Origin: Chloroflexota bacterium
GTDB taxonomy: Bacteria > Chloroflexota > Dormibacteria > Dormibacterales > Dormibacteraceae
Length of the DNA stretch: 44,072 bases
Assembly: GCA_005880175.1 (NCBI GenBank)
Contig: VBJR01000100.1
Span: forward strand, 1-44,072
Direction of reading: 5' to 3'
The notes under the pieces were generated by a model. It saw only the letters and a list, made by a program, of their open reading frames with translations. It searched no databases and was not told the DNA's origin. The position numbers and the translations under genes were made by a program. Below are positions 25,634 through 32,753 of this stretch, in pieces. Positions within the stretch are counted from its first letter, which is position 1. Each line of letters starts with the position of its first letter.

Positions 25634-25738
25634 CGCGGTGTCCAATCCCCCCTTATCCTCGTCTTCGGCACGATCGACCGTGCTTCAACTGTAATGCAGT
25701 CGTTCCGCAATTCCGCACACCTCGGACGATGTGGCGGA

Positions 25739-25767
25739 TTGACAGACCGTACGACCGTCCGTATGCT
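25739..25767 (+). promoter_or_regulatory. Promoter of the EF-Tu paralog leader transcript
   Basis: TTGACA (25739-25744), a perfect -35 box, is followed after 17 bp by TATGCT (25762-25767), a good -10 box. Transcription should start near 25775, making the leader ORF at 25778 nearly leaderless. This is the best sigma-70-type promoter in the window. Confidence 0.65.
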
Positions 25768-25777
25768 CCTCCTCGCC

Positions 25778-25858
25778 ATGCACGGCACCCTGCTGTCCTC
25801 CCGAGACGCATCCGTCGCAGCCGCGGCAGCCACCGCGCGCCCGGCCAGGTACGGCTGA
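25778..25858 (+). CDS. Leader peptide upstream of the EF-Tu paralog (candidate attenuator uORF)
   Basis: A 26-codon [16 protein letters not shown], then an Ala run (AAAAATA), ending RPARYG and TGA at 25856-25858. An in-frame ATG at 25763 would give 31 codons but lies in the -10 box. The last codons (GCC AGG T) can pair with the left arm of the terminator that follows. A ribosome finishing the ORF would cover them and let the terminator form; one stalled earlier would let an antiterminator form. No amino acid is strongly over-represented except alanine, so a general translation block (for example an antibiotic or slow elongation) is a more likely signal than one amino acid. Coding is inferred from the arrangement. 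Confidence 0.6.
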   Translation: MHGTLLSSRDASVAAAAATARPARYG

Positions 25859-25886
25859 CGCCGAGGAGAGTCAGCAGGGGCCTGGC
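25844..25886 (+). promoter_or_regulatory. Possible antiterminator pairing
   Basis: GCCAGGU (25844-25850), in the last leader codons, can pair with GCCUGGC (25880-25886), the left arm of the intrinsic terminator, in seven pairs including one G-U. The two structures exclude each other. Confidence 0.5.
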
Positions 25887-25909
25887 ACTCGCCAGGCCCC
25901 TTTTCTTTT
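25877..25909 (+). terminator. Rho-independent terminator between leader ORF and EF-Tu paralog
   Basis: A perfect 10-bp stem, GGGGCCTGGC / GCCAGGCCCC (25877-25886 and 25891-25900), with an ACTC loop, is followed by TTTTCTTTT. It ends 20 bases before the EF-Tu start, so it would stop transcription before the gene unless an antiterminator forms. It cannot serve the upstream kinase gene, which is on the other strand. Confidence 0.88.
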
Positions 25910-25928
25910 GCCCACGAGGAGGCGGTGG

Positions 25929-27116
25929 ATGACCAGGCAGCTCTACGTCCGCACCAGGCCGAACGTGAACATCGGCACGATGGGTCATGTCGACCACGGC
26001 AAGACCACGCTGACCGCTGCCATCACGAAGGTCCTCGCCGAGCAGGAGGGGTCGACGACGCGGTTCGTGGCGTTCGAGCGCATCGACCGCGCGCCCGAGG
26101 AGATCACGCGCGGGATCACGATCAACATCGCGCACGTCGAGTACGAGACCGCCACCCGGCACTACGCGCACGTGGACATGCCCGGCCACGCCGACTACGT
26201 GAAGAACATGATCACGGGCGCGGCGCAGCTCGACGGCGCGATCCTGGTCGTGTCGGCGCAGGACGGCGCCATGCCGCAGACGCGCGAGCACGTCGTGCTG
26301 GCGCGCCGGATCGGCGTGCCCCACATCGTCGTGGCGCTCAACAAGGCGGATGCCGTGGACGACCCGGAGCTGCTCGACCTGGTGGAGCTCGAGGTCCGCG
26401 ACCTCCTGTCGGGGTACGGCTACGCCGGCGAGCGCGTGCCCGTCGTGCGCGTGTCCGGGCTCCGGGCGCTGGCCGGCGACCCGCCGTGGACGCGGCGGAT
26501 CCTCGACCTGCTGGAGGCCGTGGACGAGCACGTCCCGGTGCCCGCCCGTCACCTGGACCGGCCGTTCCTCATGCCGATCGAGAACGTGCTGACCATCAGC
26601 GGGCGGGGCACGGTCGTGACGGGCGCGGTCGAGCAGGGCGTGCTCCGGCAGGGCGACGCCGTGGAGGTGGTCGGGCTGGGCGCGACGCTGACCACGGTGT
26701 GCACCGGGCTCGAGACGTTCGGGCGGTCGATGGACCACGCCGAGGCCGGCGACAACGCGGCGATGCTGCTGCGCGGCGTCCGGCGCGGCGAGGTGCAGCG
26801 CGGCCAGGTCGTGTGCCTGCCGGGCAGCGTGCGGCCGCACGGCCGGTTCCGGGCCCAGGCGTACGTGCTCTCGGCGCGGGAGGGCGGCCGGCGGACGCCG
26901 TTCTCCAGCAACTACCAGCCGCAGTTCCACTTCCGGACCGCGAACGTGGTGGGCACCGTCGAGCTCGGCGAGAACCGGCGGGTCAGGCCCGGCGACACGG
27001 TCGAGCTCACCGTCGGGCTCGGCAAGCCCGTCGCGATGAGCGACGGGCTCGGCTTCGCGATCCGCGAGGGCGGCCGGACGGTCGGCGCCGGCGCGGTGAC
27101 CGCGGTGCTCGACTGA
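25929..27116 (+). CDS. Divergent elongation factor Tu paralog
   Basis: A 395-residue translational GTPase of full EF-Tu length. It carries aminoacyl-tRNA to the ribosome, or a special form of that role. G1 GHVDHGKTT (19-27), switch [16 protein letters not shown]3 DMPGHADY (83-90, His87 catalytic), G4 NKAD (138-141), G5 VSGLRAL, then domain 2 ([26 protein letters not shown]) and domain 3 ([38 protein letters not shown]). Differences from housekeeping EF-Tu: Cys to Met in DCPGH, Ser-Ala-Leu to Ser-Gly-Leu in G5, and many others. No rpsL, rpsG or fusA is adjacent, so it is not the housekeeping copy. A strong ribosome site (GAGGAGG) precedes ATG 25929. Such divergent copies in Streptomyces (Tuf3) are stress-linked or insensitive to EF-Tu drugs. 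Controlled by the leader described above. Confidence 0.93.
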   Translation: MTRQLYVRTRPNVNIGTMGHVDHGKTTLTAAITKVLAEQEGSTTRFVAFERIDRAPEEITRGITINIAHVEYETATRHYAHVDMPGHADYVKNMITGAAQLDGAILVVSAQDGAMPQTREHVVLARRIGVPHIVVALNKADAVDDPELLDLVELEVRDLLSGYGYAGERVPVVRVSGLRALAGDPPWTRRILDLLEAVDEHVPVPARHLDRPFLMPIENVLTISGRGTVVTGAVEQGVLRQGDAVEVVGLGATLTTVCTGLETFGRSMDHAEAGDNAAMLLRGVRRGEVQRGQVVCLPGSVRPHGRFRAQAYVLSAREGGRRTPFSSNYQPQFHFRTANVVGTVELGENRRVRPGDTVELTVGLGKPVAMSDGLGFAIREGGRTVGAGAVTAVLD

Positions 27117-27159
27117 GCGGCGGGGTAGGGTGGCCGGGGTGGTCCCGGTCACCTACCCC

Positions 27160-27165
27160 TAGACT
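27160..27165 (+). promoter_or_regulatory. -10 box of a leaderless promoter (gene at 27173)
   Basis: TAGACT is followed by seven bases and the ATG at 27173. It is a separate promoter from the EF-Tu unit. Confidence 0.45.
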
Positions 27166-27172
27166 CCGGCGG

Positions 27173-27763
27173 ATGAGGCAAACCGAGCTGTTCGTGCAGG
27201 CCGACCGCGCCCTGGACGGCGTGGTCGCGCAGGTGCGAGACGACCAGTGGCAGATGGAGATGCCCGAGAGCTTCTTCACCCGCAGCGTGGACCGCCGGCC
27301 GACCCTGCGGGAGATCCTGAACTACCACGCCTACGACGACGCGTGGGTGCCCGACATGCTGGCCGGGCGGACCATGGACGAGGTCGGCCGCGACCTGCAC
27401 CGCGGCGACCTGCTCGCCGACGACCCCAGGGCCCGGTTCGCCGAGATCGACGAGCGCGCGTGCGCGGCGGCGCTGGCGGTGGAGGACCTGGACTTCGTCG
27501 TGCACGCCTCGTTTGGCGACTTCCCCGCGCGCGGCTATCTCTGGCAGGTCACCAGCTTCCGCGCCTTCCGCGCCCACGAGCTGGCGCGCATCCTCGGCCT
27601 CGACCCGACGCTGCCCGCCGGGCTGGTCCAGGCCCTGTGGGACGAGTTCCTCCCCCGCGCCGAGGAGATGCGCGGGCTCGGCGTCTTCCGCGAGCCCGTG
27701 CCGGTGCCCGACGACGCCCCCCTGCAGGACCGCCTGATCGCGCTGACGGGCCGCCAGCCGTAG
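27173..27763 (+). CDS. DinB-like (TIGR03086-type) protein
   Basis: A 196-residue helical-bundle protein. It has the N-terminal helix LFVQADRALDGVVAQVRDDQW, then RPTLREILNYHAYDDAWVPDMLAGRTMDEVG, the signature of actinobacterial DinB/TIGR03086-like proteins, and a second helix RAFRAHELARILGLDPTLP. Members bind a metal through three His and many are mycothiol-dependent; His in NYHAYDD and FRAHEL fit two of these. Function of most, including this one, is unknown. The gene lies 56 bp after the EF-Tu paralog but has its own leaderless promoter. Confidence 0.82.
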   Translation: MRQTELFVQADRALDGVVAQVRDDQWQMEMPESFFTRSVDRRPTLREILNYHAYDDAWVPDMLAGRTMDEVGRDLHRGDLLADDPRARFAEIDERACAAALAVEDLDFVVHASFGDFPARGYLWQVTSFRAFRAHELARILGLDPTLPAGLVQALWDEFLPRAEEMRGLGVFREPVPVPDDAPLQDRLIALTGRQP

Positions 27764-27795
27764 CGGCAAGGCCCGGGGCGCGCAGGTCGCCCGCG

Positions 27796-27850
27796 TTGCT
27801 GCGAGTGAGCGTTGCCTCGCGGCGCTGATGACCACGCTCACCCGCAGCAA
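27796..27850. repeat. Long hairpin (17-bp arms, one mismatch)
   Basis: TTGCTGCGAGTGAGCGT (27796-27812) and ACGCTCACCCGCAGCAA (27834-27850) are inverted copies with one mismatch and a 21-nt loop. It lies 32 bp after the DinB-like stop. With no U-tract it is not a classical terminator, but could end transcription by pausing or be a regulator site. Confidence 0.6.
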
Positions 27851-27862
27851 GTCCCGGCCCTA

Positions 27863-27898
27863 ATACTAGGCGTCGCATAGTATGGTGACGCCTAGTAT
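27863..27898. promoter_or_regulatory. 12-bp inverted repeat over the start of an MFS exporter gene
   Basis: ATACTAGGCGTC (27863-27874) and GACGCCTAGTAT (27887-27898) are exact inverted copies with a 12-bp spacer holding TAGTAT, a possible -10 box. The element covers ATG 27882 and touches ATG 27897, so a bound protein would block initiation. The regulator is not adjacent. Confidence 0.62.
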
Positions 27899-29153
27899 GG
27901 AGCGACCGCTCACGCCGCTGCGCCGCAACCGCGACTTCCAGCTCTACTGGAGCGGCCAGCTCGTGTCGGTCGTCGGCTTCCGGATCGGCACGGTGGCCCG
28001 GCCCCTGCTCGTCCTGGCGGTGACCGGCTCGCCCGCGCTCGCGGGCGTGGCGTCCTTCGCGTTCACGCTGCCGGTGATCCTGTGCATGCTGCCGGCCGGG
28101 GCGATCCTGGACCGCGCGAACCGCAAGTCGGTGATGGTGGCCTGCGACCTGGCCCGGTGCCTGGCCTCGGCGGCCGTCGCGCTCGCGCTGTGGGGCGGCT
28201 GGCTGACGTTCGGCCTGATCCTCGTCACGTCGGTGATCGGCGGCATCGCCTGGCCGTTCTTCGTGGTCGGCGAGCGCGCGTCGATCCGCCGCCTCGTCCC
28301 CGCCCCCCAGCTCCCCGCCGCCATCGCGCAGGTCAGCGCGCGCGAGTTCACCGGCCTGGTCGCCGGCCAGTCGCTGGGCGGCGTGCTGTTCGGCCTGGGC
28401 CGGGCGCTGCCCTTCGCGGTGGACGCGATCAGCGACGTGGTGTCGGTCGTCACCCTGCTCCTGGTCAGGACCCCCTTCCAGGAGGCGCGGACCGCGCCCC
28501 GGCGCCACCTCCTGGCGGAGGTCCGGGAGGGCCTCGGCTGGATCTGGCGCCACCCGTTCGTGCGGACGACCGCGCTGCTGACCGCCGGCCTGGACGCCGT
28601 GACGAACGCCCTGTACCTGGCCGTGATCGTGGCCGCGCAGCAGCGGGGCGCGTCGCCGGCCGAGGTCGGCGTCCTGCTCGGCTTCATGGGCCTGGCGGGC
28701 GTGGCGGGGTCACTCCTGGCCACACGCCTGGCGACGGTCCTCTCGCTGCGCGCCGTGGCGCTGCTCACGCTGGGCACGTGGACCGTGCTCACGCCCGTCA
28801 TCGCGATCGCCCCGACCCCGCTCCTGATCGGCCTGGTCTACGGCGTCATGTTCGTGTTCCACCCGACCTGGGGAGCGGCCATCGGAGCGACCCAGATGCG
28901 CGCCGTCCCCGAGGCGCTCATGGGCCGCGTGCAGAGCACGGCGCTGCTGGTCCAGCTGGGCGCGGTGCCGGTGGCCCAGCTCGGCGCCGGGTTCCTGCTC
29001 CAGGCGATCGGCCCGGCGCGGACGATCCTGCTGCTGGCCGCGGTCATGCTCCTGGTGCTGACGGCGGCCCTGCTCAGCCGCTCACTGCGGCGGCCGCCCG
29101 ACGAGGCGCTGCCCGCTACGCTGCGGCCAGCACCTCCACCTCCCGCGGGCTGA
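27882..29153 (+). CDS. MFS exporter (MFS_3/EntS-like)
   Basis: A 423-residue membrane protein with about 12 hydrophobic helices. It opens RNRDFQLYWSGQLVSVVGFRIGTVARPLLVLAVTGS and has LPAGAILDRANRKSVMVACDLARCL (motif A), REFTGLVAGQSLGGVLFGL and WIWRHPFVRTTALLTAGLDAVTNALYLAVIVAAQQRG, the pattern of EntS and macrolide-efflux-like MFS_3 proteins. Export of a siderophore or antibiotic is typical for the family; the substrate here is unknown. Start may be ATG 27882 or 27897. The end overlaps the aldo/keto reductase on the other strand by 38 bp. Confidence 0.9.
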   Translation: MVTPSMERPLTPLRRNRDFQLYWSGQLVSVVGFRIGTVARPLLVLAVTGSPALAGVASFAFTLPVILCMLPAGAILDRANRKSVMVACDLARCLASAAVALALWGGWLTFGLILVTSVIGGIAWPFFVVGERASIRRLVPAPQLPAAIAQVSAREFTGLVAGQSLGGVLFGLGRALPFAVDAISDVVSVVTLLLVRTPFQEARTAPRRHLLAEVREGLGWIWRHPFVRTTALLTAGLDAVTNALYLAVIVAAQQRGASPAEVGVLLGFMGLAGVAGSLLATRLATVLSLRAVALLTLGTWTVLTPVIAIAPTPLLIGLVYGVMFVFHPTWGAAIGATQMRAVPEALMGRVQSTALLVQLGAVPVAQLGAGFLLQAIGPARTILLLAAVMLLVLTAALLSRSLRRPPDEALPATLRPAPPPPAG

Positions 29154-29973
29154 GCCGGATCGACGCGGCGGCCAGGTTCTCCTCCAGGTGGCCCACCGAC
29201 GCCGTCCCCGGGATCGGGAGCATCGCCGGCGACCGGGCCAGCAGCCAGGCCACCGCGATCTGGCCGGGCGTGGCGCCGCGCTCGGCCGCGAGGCCGTCGA
29301 GCGGGCCGCCGGGCCGGGCCAGGCGGCCGACGTCCAGCGGGTGCCAGGGCAGGAACGCCAGGCCCCGGCGCTCGCACGCCGCGAGCTCGGCCTCCGACGA
29401 CCGGTCGGCCAGGTTGAAGCGGTTCTGGACGGACACGATCTCGGTCATGCCCAGCGCCTGCTCGAGCTGCGCCCCGTTCACGTTGGACAGGCCGATGTGC
29501 CGGATCTTGCCCTCGTCCCGCATCCGGACCAGCTCGCCGACCGACTCCTCGAACGGCACGGCCGGATCCGGGCGGTGGAGCTGGTACAGGTCGATGCGCT
29601 CGAGGCCGAGCCGGCGCAGGCTGCCCTCCAGCACCTCGCGCAGGTGGCCCGGCCGGCCGTCGGGCCGCCAGCGTCCGGGTCCGTCGCGAAGCTGGCCGCC
29701 CTTCGTCGCGATCACCAGGCCGGGCGGGTAGGGCCGGAGCGTCTCCCCGATCAGCCGCTCGCTGACGTCGGGGCCGTACGAGTCGGCCGTGTCGATGAAG
29801 TTCACGCCCAGCTCGACGGCGCGGCGCAGGACCCGCTTCGCCCCCTCGGGGTCCTTCGGCTCGCCCCAGATGCCCTCGCCCGTGATGCGCATCGCGCCGA
29901 AGCCCATGCGGTTCACGGTCAGGTCGCCGCCGAGCGTGATCGTGCCGGCGGCGCCGGCGGAGATGTCGCTCAT
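29116..29973 (-). CDS. Aldo/keto reductase with intact catalytic tetrad
   Basis: A 285-residue NADPH-dependent oxidoreductase of the AKR (TIM-barrel) fold. The tetrad is complete: Asp61 and Tyr66 in FIDTADSYG, Lys91 in VIATKGG, His133 in YQLHRPDP. GLSNVNGAQLEQAL, the SVQNRFNLADR block and PIPGTASVGHLEENLAA (cofactor binding) are as in oxidoreductases of the YajO/Tas-like group. Substrate unknown. It starts seven bases after a TAGCGT box (leaderless) and converges on the exporter. Confidence 0.93.
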   Translation of the reverse strand: MSDISAGAAGTITLGGDLTVNRMGFGAMRITGEGIWGEPKDPEGAKRVLRRAVELGVNFIDTADSYGPDVSERLIGETLRPYPPGLVIATKGGQLRDGPGRWRPDGRPGHLREVLEGSLRRLGLERIDLYQLHRPDPAVPFEESVGELVRMRDEGKIRHIGLSNVNGAQLEQALGMTEIVSVQNRFNLADRSSEAELAACERRGLAFLPWHPLDVGRLARPGGPLDGLAAERGATPGQIAVAWLLARSPAMLPIPGTASVGHLEENLAAASIRLSPREVEVLAAA

Positions 29974-29980
29974 GGGTCCG

Positions 29981-29986
29981 ACGCTA
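29981..29986 (-). promoter_or_regulatory. -10 box of a leaderless promoter (aldo/keto reductase)
   Basis: TAGCGT on the minus strand, seven bases (CGGACCC), then the ATG at 29973. It lies across the stop of the upstream gene. Confidence 0.45.
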
Positions 29987-30520
29987 CGCGAGCCGGCGGG
30001 CCGGCGCCCGGTCGCCGCGCGCCAGGGAGAGCACGGTGAACGGCAGGTTGGCGGCCCACATCACCGCGCCCGCCTTCGCGATGTCGAACAGGTCGGCGCT
30101 GTGGAACGGCCGCGCGAGCACCGTCATCAGCCAGACCAGGAGCACGTCCGCGACGACGAGCCCGGCGGCGGCCGCGAGCACGAGCGGCAGCCGCTTGAGC
30201 CGCCGGATCGACGGCGGCAGCGAGGCGTTGAGGAGGCCGAACACGGCCGCCCAGGCCACGTACTGGAAGGGGTCGGTGGCGCCCACCGCGGTGAGCACCA
30301 GCCCCGCCCCGAGGAGCGCGACGAGGTTCGCCGCCCAGACGATCAGGAGGCGCCGGGCGTGGCTGCCGAAGCCGGGGGGACGGGAGACCGGCTGCGGCCG
30401 GGCCCGCTCGATGAACCGGAACGTCGCCTCCGGGTCGCTCGGCTCGTAGCTGGCCATTCCGACCCGGGGCCCGTCCGTGACGGTCCCGCTGGCACGCCAC
30501 TCGACGTCGCGCTCGCTCAT
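29984..30520 (-). CDS. Hypothetical membrane protein, four-helix holin-like
   Basis: A 178-residue protein with a soluble, charged N-terminus (about 50 residues) and four hydrophobic helices: LLIVWAANLVALLGAGLVLTAVG, QYVAWAAVFGLLNASLP, LVLAAAAGLVVADVLLVWLMTVL and AGAVMWAANLPFTVLSL. Topology and spacing (PPSIRRLKRLPL between helices 2 and 3) resemble the phage-holin-family/DUF membrane proteins of actinobacteria. No function can be assigned. Good ribosome site (GGAGGCGGG) before ATG 30520. Ten bases before the aldo/keto reductase, though the latter seems to have its own promoter. Confidence 0.72.
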   Translation of the reverse strand: MSERDVEWRASGTVTDGPRVGMASYEPSDPEATFRFIERARPQPVSRPPGFGSHARRLLIVWAANLVALLGAGLVLTAVGATDPFQYVAWAAVFGLLNASLPPSIRRLKRLPLVLAAAAGLVVADVLLVWLMTVLARPFHSADLFDIAKAGAVMWAANLPFTVLSLARGDRAPARRLA

Positions 30521-30587
30521 CCCGCCTCCATGCCATCAACGCTATCACTATTGATGGTGCGGAGACCTCAAGGAACCCGCGGTCGGC

Positions 30588-31949
30588 CTACAGTCGCGCG
30601 CCCTCCCAGAGGCGGCGCTCCGCGGGGTCGGGGTCGAGGAGCAGGCGGCAGGGCACGTCGAAGTCCATGACCGGCCGGCGCTCGACGGAGTAGGCCGGCC
30701 ACGCCGGCAGCCCACCGCCCCCCGGGTCGCCGCACGTGGCGAACCGGACGAACGCGTCGTGGTAGGCGTGCGCGAGCGCATGCGGCGGGTCGTCGCCGAC
30801 CAGCTTGCGGTACTCGTCCAGCATGTCGAACGCGAACGCGGTGTCCATCCAGTGGAAGGCGCCGAGGATGCCGCCGCGGATCGGCGACCGCCACGAGAAC
30901 CGGTACATCCAGACGCGGTCCCGATGCGCGAGCTGGGCCTCGGCCAGCCGCTGCGACGCGATCCGGAAGTGGTCCGTCGCGACGGCGGCGAGCAGGTCCA
31001 GCTCGGTGGCCCCGAGGCGCTCGACCGCGTACGTCGCCAGCACGTTGTCCACGGTCAGGCCGGTCGGCGCGAACCAGCCCGCGATGTCGTCGCGGACCTG
31101 GTCCGGGTCGGTGCGGTGGGAGGGGAGCGGCCCCAGCTCGTCGCCGGGGAACATCGTGTACCGCGCCTCGTCCGCGGTGCAGCCCGTGAGGAGGTCCACG
31201 CCGGCGGCGCGTCCGGCGGCCACCAGGTCGGCCGGGTCGCCGTCGAGGACGGAGCCGTCCACGATCACCGGGTCGCCTGGCCCGACTCGCCAGGCCGCCT
31301 CCAGCACCTGGTCGGCGGAGACGTCGCCCAGCGCCTCCCAGTCGCCGGCGCGGACGTCGAGCGCGGCCAGGAACCGCTCGGCCCGCCGTTCGGCCGGCTC
31401 GGCGGCGCCGACGCCGCGGCGGGGCAGCGACATCGCGATGACGCGGTGCACCAGGCCCGCCGCCCGCGGGCTCGTCATCAGCGCATTCGCGTACCGGGCG
31501 CCGTGCGACTCGCCGAAGACCGTCACGTTGTCCGGGTCGCCGCCGAACGCTCCGGCGTTGTCGCGCACCCACTCCAGCACGGCGATCTGATCGAGGAGGG
31601 GGAGGTTGCCGGTGCCGTGCACGCCGGGGACCAGCTCGTCCACGTACAGGGAGGCGAACGGCGCCGCCCGATACGACGCGGTGACCAGCACCACCTCGTC
31701 CCGGGCGAACGCGCGGCCGTGGAAGTACCGGCCGCTCGCCGTCCACACCATGACCGGCCGCCGGGCCTGGTCCAGGCCGGGCGTCCACAGGCTGAGGTAG
31801 AGCACGTCCTGACGGAAGCGGCGCGGGCCGACCGGCGGTGCCGCGTACGGGATGCCCCGGAACGCGAGCCCGTGCTCGAACGCGCGGCCCCGGACGCGCC
31901 CTCCGGTCGTCGCGGCGACCGGCTCACTCACCGGAAATGGCCGATACAC
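30588..31949 (-). CDS. Type-B carboxylesterase with probable internal in-frame deletions
   Basis: A 453-residue alpha/beta hydrolase of the carboxylesterase/para-nitrobenzyl esterase family, which cleaves esters with a Ser-Glu-His triad. It has GLAFRGIPYAAPPVGPRRF, VLYLSLWTP, DQIAVLEWVRDNAGAFGGDPDNVTVFGESHG (nucleophile Ser148, with His where Ala is usual) and WRSPIRGGILGAFHWMD near the active His. Two family blocks are missing: the 40-50 residues normally between RRF and xxLYLxxWTP (about 31811), and the HGGG oxyanion loop that should follow VMVW (about 31742), where WTASGRYFHG stands instead. Both are in frame. The enzyme is doubtful as written. GTG 31949 has GGAAGGA before it. Divergent from a TetR gene with a shared operator. 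Confidence 0.82.
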   Translation of the reverse strand: MYRPFPVSEPVAATTGGRVRGRAFEHGLAFRGIPYAAPPVGPRRFRQDVLYLSLWTPGLDQARRPVMVWTASGRYFHGRAFARDEVVLVTASYRAAPFASLYVDELVPGVHGTGNLPLLDQIAVLEWVRDNAGAFGGDPDNVTVFGESHGARYANALMTSPRAAGLVHRVIAMSLPRRGVGAAEPAERRAERFLAALDVRAGDWEALGDVSADQVLEAAWRVGPGDPVIVDGSVLDGDPADLVAAGRAAGVDLLTGCTADEARYTMFPGDELGPLPSHRTDPDQVRDDIAGWFAPTGLTVDNVLATYAVERLGATELDLLAAVATDHFRIASQRLAEAQLAHRDRVWMYRFSWRSPIRGGILGAFHWMDTAFAFDMLDEYRKLVGDDPPHALAHAYHDAFVRFATCGDPGGGGLPAWPAYSVERRPVMDFDVPCRLLLDPDPAERRLWEGARL

Positions 31950-32005
31950 CTGTGGTCCTTCCGATGAGAGTGAATCCTGCCGCGCTTCTGGCGTCCACGC
32001 GGTCC

Positions 32006-32031
32006 ATTCGCCTATAGTGACGTAGGCGAAT
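32006..32031. promoter_or_regulatory. TetR-type operator between carboxylesterase and TetR genes
   Basis: ATTCGCCTA (32006-32014) and TAGGCGAAT (32023-32031) are perfect 9-bp inverted arms with an 8-bp spacer. The spacer with its flanks holds TATAGT, a possible -10 box. It lies in the gap between the divergent genes, as expected of a TetR repressor controlling itself and the esterase. Confidence 0.8.
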
Positions 32032-32083
32032 CTGGCGCGCAAGGGCCGCTGGCGCCCCGATGCGATACTGCGACGAGAGAACG

Positions 32084-32746
32084 ATGGCACTCGCCCGGCG
32101 TCTGACCCGAAAAGAAGCCAAGGAGGTCACCCGGCGTCGCCTGCTGCGCGCGGCGCTGGAGATCCTGAACGAGAAGGGCGAGACCGACGTCTCGGCCAGC
32201 ACGGTCTCGCGCGCCGCGGGCATCGCGCAGCCGAGCTTCTACGAGCACTTCCGGAACAAGAACGAGCTGCTGCGCGCGCTGGGCGACGAGCTGTTCAGCG
32301 TCATGCGCCAGGCGCTGGGCGACGTCCGCCGGTCGGCGCTGGAGGAGCCCACCGACACCGAGCGGATGCGGGATCAGTTCCGGCGGCCGCTGGAGGTGAT
32401 CGCGGCCAACCCCGCGTGGTTCCGGCTGGCGCTGCGGGCGCGGCACCTGACCTCGTCCCCGCTCGGCCACTCCAGCCGGGAGATGATCGGCAACACCCGG
32501 TACGACATCGTCGAGGAGCTGATCCAGCGCGGCTACCCGCACGACAGCCCGGCGGACGTGCGCCGGCTCCAGATGATCGCGGACGGCTACATCGCCCTGA
32601 CCGAGACGCTGGCGCTGGGGCACCTGAGCGGCCGCTACCCCGACCTGGACGAGGTGGTGGAGATGCTGCTCCTGTTCACCCACGGCCCCCGGGACTACCG
32701 GACGTCCCACGAGACCGAGGCGCCGGCCGGCGAACCGGAGCGGTAG
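32084..32746 (+). CDS. TetR-family transcriptional regulator of the esterase
   Basis: A 220-residue repressor. DNA-binding part: RRRLLRAALEILNEKGETDVSASTVSRAAGIAQPSFYEHFRNKNELL, a typical TetR helix-turn-helix with the QPSFYEHFxNK ending. The C-terminal domain is helical (YDIVEELIQRGYPHDSPADVRRLQMIADGYIALTETLALGHLSG). ATG 32084 was chosen because GACGAGAG precedes it; an in-frame ATG at 32060 lacks a ribosome site. Its gene diverges from the esterase across a perfect inverted repeat, so the esterase substrate or product is the likely ligand. Confidence 0.9.
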   Translation: MALARRLTRKEAKEVTRRRLLRAALEILNEKGETDVSASTVSRAAGIAQPSFYEHFRNKNELLRALGDELFSVMRQALGDVRRSALEEPTDTERMRDQFRRPLEVIAANPAWFRLALRARHLTSSPLGHSSREMIGNTRYDIVEELIQRGYPHDSPADVRRLQMIADGYIALTETLALGHLSGRYPDLDEVVEMLLLFTHGPRDYRTSHETEAPAGEPER

Positions 32747-32753
32747 CGCCCCG

